Of a DNA stretch of 64,000 nucleotides, positions 45,286 to 54,187 are shown one piece after another. The notes beneath the pieces are model-generated. The model ran no database searches. It was not told the DNA's origin and saw only the letters and a program-made list of their open reading frames with translations. Every line of letters begins with the position of its first letter. Within the stretch, counting starts at the first letter, position 1. Both the position numbers and the translations under genes were made by a program. Source of the stretch: Cohnella herbarum (GTDB taxonomy: Bacteria; Bacillota; Bacilli; Paenibacillales; Paenibacillaceae); contig NZ_CP051680.1 in NCBI RefSeq assembly GCF_012849095.1, forward strand, positions 8,047,001 to 8,111,000. The letters run 5' to 3'.

Positions 45286-46119
45286 TCACAATGGAATATG
45301 AAGTTCCGAAGCGGTTTTTCTGATGTAATCGGATGCCCGTCGATAATCTTCGTTGGTCGGCAAATGTTCGATGATGAGAGCAATATCGGGGTGCAGCTTG
45401 TTTAATTCTGTCAGGAAAGTTCTATAATCCAGATTCCCTTGACCGGGTATAACCTCATCGAGATGAACGGTTAATTGCCCCTTCAATAGAATGTCCTTTG
45501 CGTGGCAGTTTCGTATATATGGACCAAGCTTTTGAAAAAAATCACGAATCATGTCGCTATTTCGGTAATAAAGCCGAGGGCTGCAGATGATGTTTACCGG
45601 ATCGAAGTGTACGCCAAACCCTTTCCTGTCGATGGCCTTTAACAACGAAAGGTAGGAGTCCGAAGAATCGGGGAACACCCACGGCATCATTTCCAACGCA
45701 AATGTCGTGCGCTCCGGTTTTACGGCATCGATGATTTCCCGCGTGGTTTCGACAATGAGTTCGAACGTTTCGTTACTGAAGTTGTCCGGATCCGGGCCGT
45801 CCCATTGTTCGCCTCGCGAACCGGCGATATTGACGCAGCATTGAGCGCCAATCCGCTCGGCAAGTTCAAGCCTGTTGATACAGTAGTTTATGGCTTTGCG
45901 TCTTGCGTCTTCATTCTTGCTTATCGGATTGCTCCATGCGCCGACCTCGGAGATCAAGATATCGTTTTGCTTCGCCGCCTTCAAATAATCGTCAAGTTGA
46001 TCGATGTCCTCATCTCCGCTTATGGGGCAGGTTGTTGCGCGAAAACCTGCCCTCTTGAGCGCATCCGCCCAATTCTCCGGATTCTTTTGATCCAAAAATA
46101 CCTGACCGCCAAGCCTCAT
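45286..46119 (-). CDS. Sugar phosphate isomerase/epimerase family TIM barrel
   Basis: A 277-residue xylose-isomerase-like TIM barrel. Likely metal ligands are Glu in FALEMMPW near residue 143, Asp in GVHFDPVN near 175, His in NCHAKDI near 210, and Glu in IIEHLP near 255. Such enzymes isomerise or epimerise keto-sugars or inosose-type compounds. It is transcribed divergently from the LacI gene, with operators between them, so it is part of that regulon. A second, different TIM barrel of the same type lies at 51158. Substrate unknown. Confidence 0.85.
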   Translation of the reverse strand: MRLGGQVFLDQKNPENWADALKRAGFRATTCPISGDEDIDQLDDYLKAAKQNDILISEVGAWSNPISKNEDARRKAINYCINRLELAERIGAQCCVNIAGSRGEQWDGPDPDNFSNETFELIVETTREIIDAVKPERTTFALEMMPWVFPDSSDSYLSLLKAIDRKGFGVHFDPVNIICSPRLYYRNSDMIRDFFQKLGPYIRNCHAKDILLKGQLTVHLDEVIPGQGNLDYRTFLTELNKLHPDIALIIEHLPTNEDYRRASDYIRKTASELHIPL

Positions 46120-46182
46120 GCTGATCTCATCCTTTGCCCATTGTTTTTAGCGAACGGATTATTCCTATTGTGCAAGTATATC

Positions 46183-46198
46183 ATAAACACGCGTTTAT
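46183..46198. promoter_or_regulatory. LacI-type operator O1
   Basis: ATAAACACGCGTTTAT is a near-perfect 16-bp palindrome with the central CG step typical of LacI-family sites. It is nearer to the epimerase gene at 46119, just upstream of a minus-strand TATACT that may be its -10 box. It matches the sites at 46293 and 47432 with one or two changes. Confidence 0.85.
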
Positions 46199-46256
46199 GA
46201 TATAATGGCTTTCTGATGCGAACAAAAAAAATTTGATTTTTACTGGAAATAAAAGA

Positions 46257-46286
46257 TTGACAGCGCTTTGAATCGCTTTGTATTAT
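46257..46286 (+). promoter_or_regulatory. Promoter of the LacI regulator gene
   Basis: A perfect TTGACA (46257-46262) and TATTAT (46281-46286) are separated by 18 bases. Operator O2 begins seven bases after the -10 box and so covers the transcription start, which predicts autorepression. Confidence 0.75.
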
Positions 46287-46292
46287 GAGTAC

Positions 46293-46308
46293 ATAAACGC
46301 GCGTTTAC
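46293..46308. promoter_or_regulatory. LacI-type operator O2
   Basis: ATAAACGCGCGTTTAC differs from the perfect palindrome at its last base only. It overlaps the expected start point of the LacI gene and lies 18 bases before its start codon. Confidence 0.85.
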
Positions 46309-46326
46309 GAAAGAGGTTAAACATCA

Positions 46327-47367
46327 TTGAAAAACTCAAAAATGAAAAGCGAGGAGATAGCCCGGATTGCCGGGGTATCCAGAAGTACGGTCAGCAGGGT
46401 TATCAATAATTATTCGAACGTTCCGGCTGAAACGCGTGACAAAGTCATGAAAGTGATTCGAGATTACAATTACTTCCCGTCTGTGTCTGCTCAAGTGCTT
46501 GCAGGTAAACCAGTGCGCACGCTCGGGCTCTTTCTCATCGAACCCGGCAACGTTTCCAGCGATAGCCTGACGAATATGTTGCTCGTAAGCGTTATAGAGA
46601 ATGCATCCGAACTCGGCTACTACATCTTGACCAACATCATTCGAGACATCACAAATACGGATACCGTATCAAGCGTAAAAGAAATGTTTATCCAAAACAG
46701 GATTGACGGCGGCATCTTTATTGGCGCAGCAATCAGAGAACCGCTTATCGACGAGTTGACGGCAGAAGGATACATAGTCGGCGTTTTTGATCAAAGGCAG
46801 TTGGAATATTCTCAGCCTAACCGAATCGTTGCCAATTTTAATAATGATTCGGGCATGAAACAGTCTTTGGCGTATTTGACGGGACTAGGCCACACTAGGA
46901 TCGGTGTCATCAATGGGGATATGAAACGTCTGTCCGGTCAAACGAAATACGAAGGTTTCCAAAAAGCAATGAGAATGTGCAATTTGGATATAAATCCGGA
47001 CTGGGTGTTGCCGGGCGATTTTCATGAAAGAGGCGGCTACGTTGCGATGAATACGCTTTTGAACAAAACAAGCGACCTGCCTACAGCAATTATCGCAGCC
47101 AACGACAGCGTAGCTTTCGGTGCAATACGCGCAATTAAGGAACACGGGATGAATGTGCCGGAGGATATGTCCATCATCGGTTTCGACGATCATTTACTAA
47201 GTGAAAAGTACCATCCGGCTCTTACCACAATTCGTATCGATTTCAATGAGATGCTGCGGAAACTGACCACTGACGTGATCGTTAAGATCGAAAAGGGTAC
47301 AACGGATGTTATTGAAATCACGATTGAATGCAGTTTGATTGTCAGGGACTCGTGCAGAAGGATTTAA
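46327..47367 (+). CDS. LacI-family transcriptional repressor
   Basis: A 346-residue regulator. The N-terminal helix-turn-helix and hinge cover IARIAGVSRSTVSRVINN and VSAQVLAGKP; the sugar-binding core follows (TLGLFLIEPG, IDGGIFIGAA, AANDSVAFGAIRAI, IGFDDHLLSEKYHPALTTI). The start appears to be TTG at 46327, 11 bases after an AGAGG site; an ATG five codons later is the alternative. Three matching operators (O1-O3) mark its targets: the divergent epimerase, itself, and the importer operon at 47527. The inducer is presumably the imported sugar. Confidence 0.92.
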   Translation: MKNSKMKSEEIARIAGVSRSTVSRVINNYSNVPAETRDKVMKVIRDYNYFPSVSAQVLAGKPVRTLGLFLIEPGNVSSDSLTNMLLVSVIENASELGYYILTNIIRDITNTDTVSSVKEMFIQNRIDGGIFIGAAIREPLIDELTAEGYIVGVFDQRQLEYSQPNRIVANFNNDSGMKQSLAYLTGLGHTRIGVINGDMKRLSGQTKYEGFQKAMRMCNLDINPDWVLPGDFHERGGYVAMNTLLNKTSDLPTAIIAANDSVAFGAIRAIKEHGMNVPEDMSIIGFDDHLLSEKYHPALTTIRIDFNEMLRKLTTDVIVKIEKGTTDVIEITIECSLIVRDSCRRI

Positions 47368-47431
47368 GTTTTAATGCCTGAACCCGCGTAATCATTAAGC
47401 TTAGGCGGTTTCAGGTTCCTTCTAGCGAAAA

Positions 47432-47447
47432 ATAAACGCGCGTTTAT
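47432..47447. promoter_or_regulatory. LacI-type operator O3 before the importer operon
   Basis: ATAAACGCGCGTTTAT is a perfect 16-bp palindrome, 80 bases before the receptor gene. It is the best of the three sites and probably controls the operon 47527-54080. Confidence 0.88.
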
Positions 47448-47526
47448 GGGGCGTGATTTAGGGAGAGGGGGGATGCGCCTGTCGTCCGTAGCTTAACAGT
47501 AGCAAAAATAAGGGAGGAAAAAGTAC

Positions 47527-49197
47527 ATGAGAAAGATGAAACCCAGAAGAGGTTTATTTCTCGCTCTAACGGCTATACTGATGGTTTTTTATATTGGCGC
47601 TTGTGCAAACGCTTCCAATGATTCCGGAAACCCAACCGTTGAAGCTACGACATCCCCCGGAAATTCCGCCAATGAACCGATTTCGATGTCGTGGGCTGTC
47701 CAAACTGCGGCAGCGTCAAAACTTCTGGATGGGGATACTTGGGAAAATAATCGTTGGAGCCGACTGATCAAAGAGAAATTAAACATCGACCTCAAGGTTG
47801 CCTTCTCAGCGGATAGCAGCACCGACGCGTACAAAAACAAGCTCAACGCCATCATAGCGTCAGGCGACTTGCCGGATGTATTCAAAACCCAAGACTCCAA
47901 TGTGTTTTTGCAGTTAGCGGAAAACGGACAACTAGCGGATCTCACGGATGCCTTTAACAAATACGCATCCGACTCGCTTAAGGAATACCAGAAAAGATTC
48001 GCGGATTCGTTCAAAGGTGCCACGATAGACGGCAAGCTTTACGCCATCCCGCGCATGAACGACAACTTCCATGAGGCGCCATTCCTCTGGATACGTGAAG
48101 ATTGGCTCAAGAACACGAATTCTCAGCCCCCGAAAACGATCGAGGAAATGGTCGCTCTCGCAGAGAAGTTCGCTACCGGCGATCCTGACGGTAACGGCGT
48201 AAACGGCGACACCTACGGACTTGCCCTCAATAAGGACCTCATCAGGCAAAACCACGGCAGCATTCTCGGTTTGGTGTCCGCATTTGCCGTTCCCGGACGT
48301 GATGAAAGCATGTTCTACCGCGACGAGAATGGCAAAATGACGTTTGCTTGGATTCAGCCGAACATGAAAGAAGCGCTAGCTCTTTTGGCGGATATGTACA
48401 AGAAAGGCCTCATCAACAAGGAATTTACCGCCAAAAACGAATCCGCATTGATCGAAGACATTACGAGCGGCAAGATTGGTATGGCTTACGGAAGCAACTG
48501 GGGCACATGGTACCCTTACAATAACGTTTACAAAAAGGATGGCGTTATCGTACATCCGTATGCCATCCCTACCAAGTCGGGTTACGATTACAAAATGGGT
48601 ATCGAGAGCAACGCGGTAGGCCAGATGACGATGGTCAGTGCGAAATATAAACATCCCGAAGCGGTCATCAAGATTCTCAATCTGTACGATCAGACCGTCA
48701 ATTATTCAACGAAAGAAGACTATTTGAAATACTGGGCGGACGAGCAGTACAGACTCTCTCCGATCTATATCGATCAACCGGGCGAAGTATACGCTGCCGA
48801 TTTGCTGAAAGCTATCGATAAAGGCTCCTCAGACGGGCTCGCTCCAGCCGCAAAGCCGCTCTATGATTATATTAAGGGGTTTGAGGATGGCTCTCTTAAA
48901 AATGACGACAATGCCTTCGGTACCTGGGGCCAAATGTCTAAATCAGGCTCCTTGCCGATTGTATTGAACAAATACATTCCCGATAACGCGATCGTTCAGA
49001 GCATACTCGGCATCGAAAGACCAGAAGCATGGCTGACTAACGTTTCTTCGTTGGATACGCTCACGATCACAACCTTTACCAATATTATTATCGGTGCAAA
49101 GCCGGTAGATGAATTCGACAGCTTCGTGAAGAAATGGCTGCAGGCGGGAGGCCAGCAGACTCTCGACGAACTTGACAAAATGTATCCCAAAGAGTAA
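47527..49197 (+). CDS. Extracellular sugar-binding lipoprotein (LplA-like)
   Basis: A 556-residue receptor of the large LplA/YtcQ type common in Paenibacillaceae. The signal peptide ends in YIGAC (lipid Cys near residue 26). The body has NRWSRLIKEKLNIDLKVAF, GDLPDVFKT near residue 120, and LYAIPRMNDNFHEAPFLWIREDWL near 170, all typical of these oligosaccharide or uronide receptors. GGGAGG precedes the ATG. Two permeases follow. No ATPase is present, so the shared MsmX-type ATPase is presumably used. Confidence 0.9.
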   Translation: MRKMKPRRGLFLALTAILMVFYIGACANASNDSGNPTVEATTSPGNSANEPISMSWAVQTAAASKLLDGDTWENNRWSRLIKEKLNIDLKVAFSADSSTDAYKNKLNAIIASGDLPDVFKTQDSNVFLQLAENGQLADLTDAFNKYASDSLKEYQKRFADSFKGATIDGKLYAIPRMNDNFHEAPFLWIREDWLKNTNSQPPKTIEEMVALAEKFATGDPDGNGVNGDTYGLALNKDLIRQNHGSILGLVSAFAVPGRDESMFYRDENGKMTFAWIQPNMKEALALLADMYKKGLINKEFTAKNESALIEDITSGKIGMAYGSNWGTWYPYNNVYKKDGVIVHPYAIPTKSGYDYKMGIESNAVGQMTMVSAKYKHPEAVIKILNLYDQTVNYSTKEDYLKYWADEQYRLSPIYIDQPGEVYAADLLKAIDKGSSDGLAPAAKPLYDYIKGFEDGSLKNDDNAFGTWGQMSKSGSLPIVLNKYIPDNAIVQSILGIERPEAWLTNVSSLDTLTITTFTNIIIGAKPVDEFDSFVKKWLQAGGQQTLDELDKMYPKE

Positions 49198-49310
49198 GTC
49201 TCAATCTCGTACATGGATTGCGGCGGGTTTATTCCCGTCGCGGTTCATTCCGTGCTTTCGTCTCCTTATCTATTCGAACTGCTAAATCATTCACGGGTGG
49301 TGGGAACCTA

Positions 49311-50228
49311 ATGTTTGCAGGTTTGGAGCGCAAAGATAAGCTTATGAGAGAGCTTCCGTTGTATTTCATGTTACTTCCTGCGGTCGTACTCGTGGCCATA
49401 TACAGCTATGGCTCGATGGCTGGCGTTGTGATCGCATTCCAAAAATTCATTCCGGCTAAAGGGCTGTTTGGACAACAACAATGGGTAGGTTTCCGAAACT
49501 TCGAAACATTGTTTTCCATGCCTAATATAGGGTCGGTTGTTAAAAATACGGTCATCATTGCGATTTCAAAGATGATTGCAGGCGTTATCACTCCGGTCGC
49601 GTTCGCGCTGCTGCTCAACGAAGTCAGGAGTCTGTTGACCAAGCGCATTTTCCAGACGATGGTGTATTTGCCGCACTTCCTGTCATGGGTTATCTTATCG
49701 GGTATCCTTATCAACCTATTGTCGCCAAGCGAGGGGATCGTAAATCTTCTTCTTTCCAAAATTGGAATGGAGCCGATTTTCTTTCTTGGCGACCCGGATG
49801 TGTTTCCGGCTACGATGGTGGCGACCGATATCTGGAAAACTTTCGGGTTCGCATCGGTTATTTACCTTGCCGCGCTTACAAGCATAGACCCCTCGCTATA
49901 TGAAGCCGCGGTTATCGATGGCGCAAACCGTTGGCGGCAAACTTGGCATATTACCTTGCCTGGCATTTCATCAATCGTCGTGCTAATGAGCGTATTGGGT
50001 TTAGCCAATATTCTGAACGGCGGTTTCGATCAGATTTACAATATGTACAGCCCAGTCGTCTATTCCACCGGTGATATATTGGATACCTTTGTGTTCCGGC
50101 TGGGCATCGAACAGGCTCAGTATGCGCTTTCAACGGCAGCCGGCCTGTTTAAATCAGGCGTTTCGTTGATTTTTATCGTGGTATCTTATTACTTAGCTGA
50201 CAAATTAACAGGATATAGAGTCTTCTAG
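49311..50228 (+). CDS. Carbohydrate ABC transporter permease (LplB-like)
   Basis: A 305-residue membrane subunit with about six segments. Marks are VVIAFQKFIPAKGLF near residue 40, VGFRNFETLF, TMVYLPHFLSWVILSGI and the EAA loop YEAAVIDGANRWRQTWHITLP near 205. ATG 49311 follows GGTGG; the frame open to 49218 gives an N-terminus unlike the family. Works with the next permease. Confidence 0.9.
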   Translation: MFAGLERKDKLMRELPLYFMLLPAVVLVAIYSYGSMAGVVIAFQKFIPAKGLFGQQQWVGFRNFETLFSMPNIGSVVKNTVIIAISKMIAGVITPVAFALLLNEVRSLLTKRIFQTMVYLPHFLSWVILSGILINLLSPSEGIVNLLLSKIGMEPIFFLGDPDVFPATMVATDIWKTFGFASVIYLAALTSIDPSLYEAAVIDGANRWRQTWHITLPGISSIVVLMSVLGLANILNGGFDQIYNMYSPVVYSTGDILDTFVFRLGIEQAQYALSTAAGLFKSGVSLIFIVVSYYLADKLTGYRVF

Positions 50229-50241
50229 GGAGGATCGGACA

Positions 50242-51141
50242 ATGAGAATCAAATCTTCGACCTCGCGCAAAATATTCCTAGTAAGCAATACGATATTTCT
50301 TCTCCTTGTTGCATTTGTATGCATAGCGCCGTTTATAAACCTGCTGGCCGTATCTTTTTCCGATAAGACTGCCGTCGCCGCGGGAGAGGTTACTTTTTTT
50401 CCGGTAGGCTTTACTACCATCTCGTACCAATTCATTACGAATACTTCCAAATTTTTGGTGTCCGTGTTGGTCTCGCTGCAGCGGACGGCCATCGGAGTGC
50501 CTATCAATCTGCTGCTCATCATTCTGACAGCTTATCCGCTCTCTAAATCTAGAGAGGATTTTAGGGCGCGCAATATTTTCTCCTGGTTCTTTGTCGTGAC
50601 TTTGCTTTTCAATGCAGGATTGATCCCTACCTATATGGTGGTGAAGACGACCGGGCTGATCGACTCCATTTGGTCGCTTATTTTGCCGGGCGCGATCCCG
50701 ATTTTCAGCATGTTGGTCGTAATGAACTATATGCGCAGCTTGCCAAAGGAATTGTTGGAAGCGGCGTATATCGACGGAGCCAATCATCTGCAGACTCTGA
50801 TCCGGGTCGTTTTGCCGGTTTCGGCTCCCACGATAGCAACAGTAACGTTATTTTCGTTCGTGGATCATTGGAATAGCTGGTTCGATGGCATGATTTACAT
50901 GAACGCCATTCAAAACTATCCTTTGCAGACATACCTGCAAACCGTTGTCGTGAATCCAGAGGAATTTATGCGCAACAACACGGATCTCAGCGGCAATTTA
51001 TCTAAATATCTCTCTATGGTCAGCGCCCGAACAACAGGCGCGGCTCAAATGTTCTTGGCGATCATACCGATTCTGATCATCTATCCTTTTCTGCAAAAAT
51101 ATTTTACGACCGGGCTTGTGATGGGAAGCGTGAAGGAATGA
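50242..51141 (+). CDS. Carbohydrate ABC transporter permease (LplC/YtcP-like)
   Basis: A 299-residue partner permease with about six segments. Marks are CIAPFINLLAVSFSDKTAV near residue 27, TAYPLSKSREDFRARN near 92, and the EAA loop LEAAYIDGANHLQTLIRVVLP near 172, followed by VSARTTGAAQMFLAIIPILI near the C-terminus. GGGAGG precedes the ATG by eight bases. Confidence 0.9.
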   Translation: MRIKSSTSRKIFLVSNTIFLLLVAFVCIAPFINLLAVSFSDKTAVAAGEVTFFPVGFTTISYQFITNTSKFLVSVLVSLQRTAIGVPINLLLIILTAYPLSKSREDFRARNIFSWFFVVTLLFNAGLIPTYMVVKTTGLIDSIWSLILPGAIPIFSMLVVMNYMRSLPKELLEAAYIDGANHLQTLIRVVLPVSAPTIATVTLFSFVDHWNSWFDGMIYMNAIQNYPLQTYLQTVVVNPEEFMRNNTDLSGNLSKYLSMVSARTTGAAQMFLAIIPILIIYPFLQKYFTTGLVMGSVKE

Positions 51142-51157
51142 AGGAAGAGGGGAAAGC

Positions 51158-51940
51158 ATGGCGGATTTTTCAATCGGTTCGTGGTCGTTCCATTCGTTGC
51201 ATCGTTTGGGAAAAATGAACCTGTTCGGCTATATGGAAAGCATGAAGTTTCGCTATCGGCTCGATCATGTTGATATTTGGAACGGAATGATGCTCTCCAC
51301 TGAGAATGACTACATCCAGAGCGTCAAGGACACGTTGGTTGAGGATGAATTGACTGTCGCGAACCTCGCGGTGGATGGCGCCGACGTCTGGCATGACGAT
51401 TCAGCCGTTCGTGAACGAAATCGTGAAAAGGCGTTCCTGTACTTCGACATTGCACGGCGTTGGGGAGTTCGAAACGTGCGAATCGATATGGGGGTAACGA
51501 CGGTTGACATGACCGATGAACAGTACGAGTTTTGCGTCAACAGATATAGGGAATACGCGCGAGTCGCCTATGATAACGGTTTTCGGGTAGGCCCGCAGAC
51601 GCATCAACCGGCTTCGTGCTCCCCGAAAAACCTGGTGCGGATGTCTAACGATATTTCTGCGCCGGGGTTTGGAATTATACTCAATGTCAATCGTTGGCTA
51701 TCGGACAAGGAAACCGGTGACGAGATAACAGCTCCTTTGACTTGCCATGTCCAGTTTGATCGTGCATTCGTGGATTTTACGGGACCGGAGTTGATTCAAA
51801 AGATTCAACTGTTGCGTCAAGCCGGGTACCGAGGATGCTGGTCTATGGAATTCCGGGGCGGCATTAATGAATATCAGGAAGTCGAGCGGGATTTACAAAC
51901 CATACGACAAGCGGTTAAGTTGGCGGCTCGCCAAGCTTAG
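51158..51940 (+). CDS. Sugar phosphate isomerase/epimerase family TIM barrel, second
   Basis: A 260-residue TIM barrel of the xylose isomerase-like group. Blocks are FSIGSWSFHSLHRLGK at the N-terminus, VGPQTHQPASCSPKNL near residue 148, and GCWSMEFRGGINEY with a likely metal Glu near 235. It follows the importer by 16 bases, so it most likely acts on the incoming sugar. It is only distantly similar to the epimerase at 45286, suggesting two different isomerisation steps in one regulon. Confidence 0.82.
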   Translation: MADFSIGSWSFHSLHRLGKMNLFGYMESMKFRYRLDHVDIWNGMMLSTENDYIQSVKDTLVEDELTVANLAVDGADVWHDDSAVRERNREKAFLYFDIARRWGVRNVRIDMGVTTVDMTDEQYEFCVNRYREYARVAYDNGFRVGPQTHQPASCSPKNLVRMSNDISAPGFGIILNVNRWLSDKETGDEITAPLTCHVQFDRAFVDFTGPELIQKIQLLRQAGYRGCWSMEFRGGINEYQEVERDLQTIRQAVKLAARQA

Positions 51941-51973
51941 GCTCGGGAGAAAACAAGATAAGGGAGATTCATC

Positions 51974-52855
51974 ATGAATACGTTAAAGGGACCCCGCAAG
52001 GCAGAAGGAAGAAACGTAATGAGTATTCTAGAAACGGTCGATGTAGTTAGCGGCGAACGCTGCATTCTGGCCGAATTCGATTTTCTGATCGAGGCACCCA
52101 ATTGGACCCTCGACGGCAAGCATCTCGTGTATAACAGCATTGGCCGATTATACACTTTTAACTTAGATACGCGGGAAAGTATGCCTATAGAATCCGCTTA
52201 TGCGATCCATTGCAATAACGATCACGTGCTTTCTCCGGATAACTCGCATGTCGCTGTAAGTCATCATACTTACGAGGACGGGCAGTCTCGTATTTATATT
52301 TTTCCTCTGCAGGGAGGACAGCCGGTTCTGATTACACCCATGGCTCCCAGCTATTTGCACGGGTGGTCACCGGACGGAAAGACGCTCGCTTATTGCGCGG
52401 AGCGCAACGGCGAGTACGATATCTACACCATTCCCGTTAACGGAGGCATAGAGACCAAGCTAACGGATACGACGGGATTAAACGATGGACCCGAATACTC
52501 GCCGGATGGTCGTCATATTTGGTTCAATTCGGTCCGAACGGGGCTTATGCAATTATGGCGAATGAATGCCGACGGCAGCGAACAGGTCCGGATGACAAAT
52601 GATGAGAGCAATAATTGGTTTCCGCATGTGTCCCCTGACGGAAAAATGGTGGCCTATATCGCTTATCGCAAGGGCGATGTCGCACCCGGCGACCATCCTG
52701 CGAACAAAAACGTAGAAATTCGCCTAATGTCTAGCTCCGGCGGCGAATTCCGTACGCTGGTCAAATTGTTCGGAGGACAAGGCACTCTTAACGTCAATTC
52801 CTGGTCGCCCGACAGCAAGCGTTTGGCTTTTGTCAGTTACATGCTGAAGCCATAA
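51974..52855 (+). CDS. TolB-like WD40/PD40 beta-propeller protein
   Basis: A 293-residue protein built of repeated PD40 units: [55 protein letters not shown]. About six blades are visible, and no signal peptide, so it is likely cytoplasmic. Similar propellers occur in lyases and hydrolases for uronides and in binding proteins. In this sugar operon a carbohydrate-processing or binding role is plausible. A second ATG at 52019 is a possible alternative start. Confidence 0.8.
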   Translation: MNTLKGPRKAEGRNVMSILETVDVVSGERCILAEFDFLIEAPNWTLDGKHLVYNSIGRLYTFNLDTRESMPIESAYAIHCNNDHVLSPDNSHVAVSHHTYEDGQSRIYIFPLQGGQPVLITPMAPSYLHGWSPDGKTLAYCAERNGEYDIYTIPVNGGIETKLTDTTGLNDGPEYSPDGRHIWFNSVRTGLMQLWRMNADGSEQVRMTNDESNNWFPHVSPDGKMVAYIAYRKGDVAPGDHPANKNVEIRLMSSSGGEFRTLVKLFGGQGTLNVNSWSPDSKRLAFVSYMLKP

Positions 52856-52908
52856 AGAGATGGATAAATGAGTAACAAGATCAGCCTCGAAAAAAAGGAG
52901 AAGAGAAA

Positions 52909-53352
52909 ATGGAAAACAATATTCTCGGAACAAACCTCGTATGTCAAATTGCAATGATCGTCCGTGACGTAGAAAAGGCGACTCTCCGCTTCTCCAAGCT
53001 TTTAGGTGTACCTGCCCCTGCCATTATCTTAGCAAATGAAGATGGGAGCGATACGGTGACCTACATGGGGGAGCCTACGAAAGGAAGGGTAAAGCTGTCC
53101 TTCTTTAATATGGAGAATACGGTGATAGAGTTCATCGAACCTACCGAGGACCCCACGACATGGAAGGAATTTCTCGATACGAAAGGTCCCGGGGTTCATC
53201 ACATCGCGTTTAAGGCGAAGAATAGAATGCTTGAAAAGGCGGCGGAGTTGGAAAAGTTCGGCTTTCCCCTTATTCAGAACGGCGATAAATATGCTTATTT
53301 GGAAAGTACGGAGGATTTAGGCGTCATTCTCGAACTTCTCGATATTGATTAA
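52909..53352 (+). CDS. VOC family protein (glyoxalase/epimerase-like)
   Basis: A 147-residue vicinal-oxygen-chelate protein with two beta-alpha-beta-beta-beta modules. VCQIAMIVRDVEKATLRFSK opens the first; GVHHIAFKAKNRMLEKAAEL near residue 90 opens the second; VILELLDID ends it. The pattern is closest to methylmalonyl-CoA epimerase-like members. Likely metal ligands are in the GVHHIAF block and the final Glu. Role in the operon unknown; it may epimerise or cleave a keto-sugar acid. Confidence 0.83.
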   Translation: MENNILGTNLVCQIAMIVRDVEKATLRFSKLLGVPAPAIILANEDGSDTVTYMGEPTKGRVKLSFFNMENTVIEFIEPTEDPTTWKEFLDTKGPGVHHIAFKAKNRMLEKAAELEKFGFPLIQNGDKYAYLESTEDLGVILELLDID

Positions 53353-53390
53353 GAAATACGAACGATTGATGAAACGGGGGAACTAATCGA

Positions 53391-54080
53391 ATGAAGGTCG
53401 TGATTATAGGTGCCTCGCGTGGACTTGGATTGGAACTTACGCGAAAGTTTCTGGAAGAGGGACATACAGTGGCGGCAGGCTTCCGTAATCATCCGTCGCA
53501 TGCTTTGGAGGAACTGAGTGTACAGTACAGCGATAAGGCGATGCTGTTCTCGTCCGATGTGAAGAATGAGGAGGAGATCCGGAAGGGGGCAGAACGGTGC
53601 GCCGGGTTTTTACAGGAAGCGGACGCGCTTTGCAACGCGGCCGGCGTTCTGCTGCCGGGCGATCGGGTGAATTTACTTCATCAAAGCAGCGTGGACGAGT
53701 TACGCGAAACTTTTGAAGTCAACACCATTGGCGCCGTCATCGTGGCGAAAAACTTTTATCCCGTCATCAAAAAAGGCGGCAAACTCCTTACGGTTACTTC
53801 CGAGGGTCCCGCCATAAAAAATTGCGGCACATGGGTTCCCTGTTACGCCCTATCCAAAACGGCCGCCACCAAAGTTTCCGGCATATTCAATCGCTCAATA
53901 GAGGATGTGGATTTTTATTCGGTGCATCCCGGCCGGATGAATACCGACATGGGAAGAACGACCGCGCAGATAGAGCCGCAAGAAGCGGCGGAGGGCTTTT
54001 ACAGACTGATGACCGGGGAGACGCCGATGTCGCGCGACGAGTGGTACATCAACTATAAAGGCGAACCCATGGATGCTTGA
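53391..54080 (+). CDS. SDR family oxidoreductase
   Basis: A 229-residue short-chain dehydrogenase. The cofactor motif is GASRGLGLEL near residue 7, then CNAAGVLLPG near 82, the catalytic Ser in TVTSEGPA, and the Tyr-Lys pair in YALSKTAATK near 150. It is shorter than classical members and ends with WYINYKGEP. It is the last gene of the LacI-controlled operon, and probably reduces or oxidises the isomerised sugar. No clear terminator follows. Confidence 0.87.
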   Translation: MKVVIIGASRGLGLELTRKFLEEGHTVAAGFRNHPSHALEELSVQYSDKAMLFSSDVKNEEEIRKGAERCAGFLQEADALCNAAGVLLPGDRVNLLHQSSVDELRETFEVNTIGAVIVAKNFYPVIKKGGKLLTVTSEGPAIKNCGTWVPCYALSKTAATKVSGIFNRSIEDVDFYSVHPGRMNTDMGRTTAQIEPQEAAEGFYRLMTGETPMSRDEWYINYKGEPMDA

Positions 54081-54187
54081 CAGGCGTTGCGAGAGGCTGG
54101 ATTTATTTGCCATAACAGCTTCCTGTAGTCAGCCCGTCCGATAGGCTCTATAATGAATTTCATTCGTCATCATAGGGAGACTATCGC

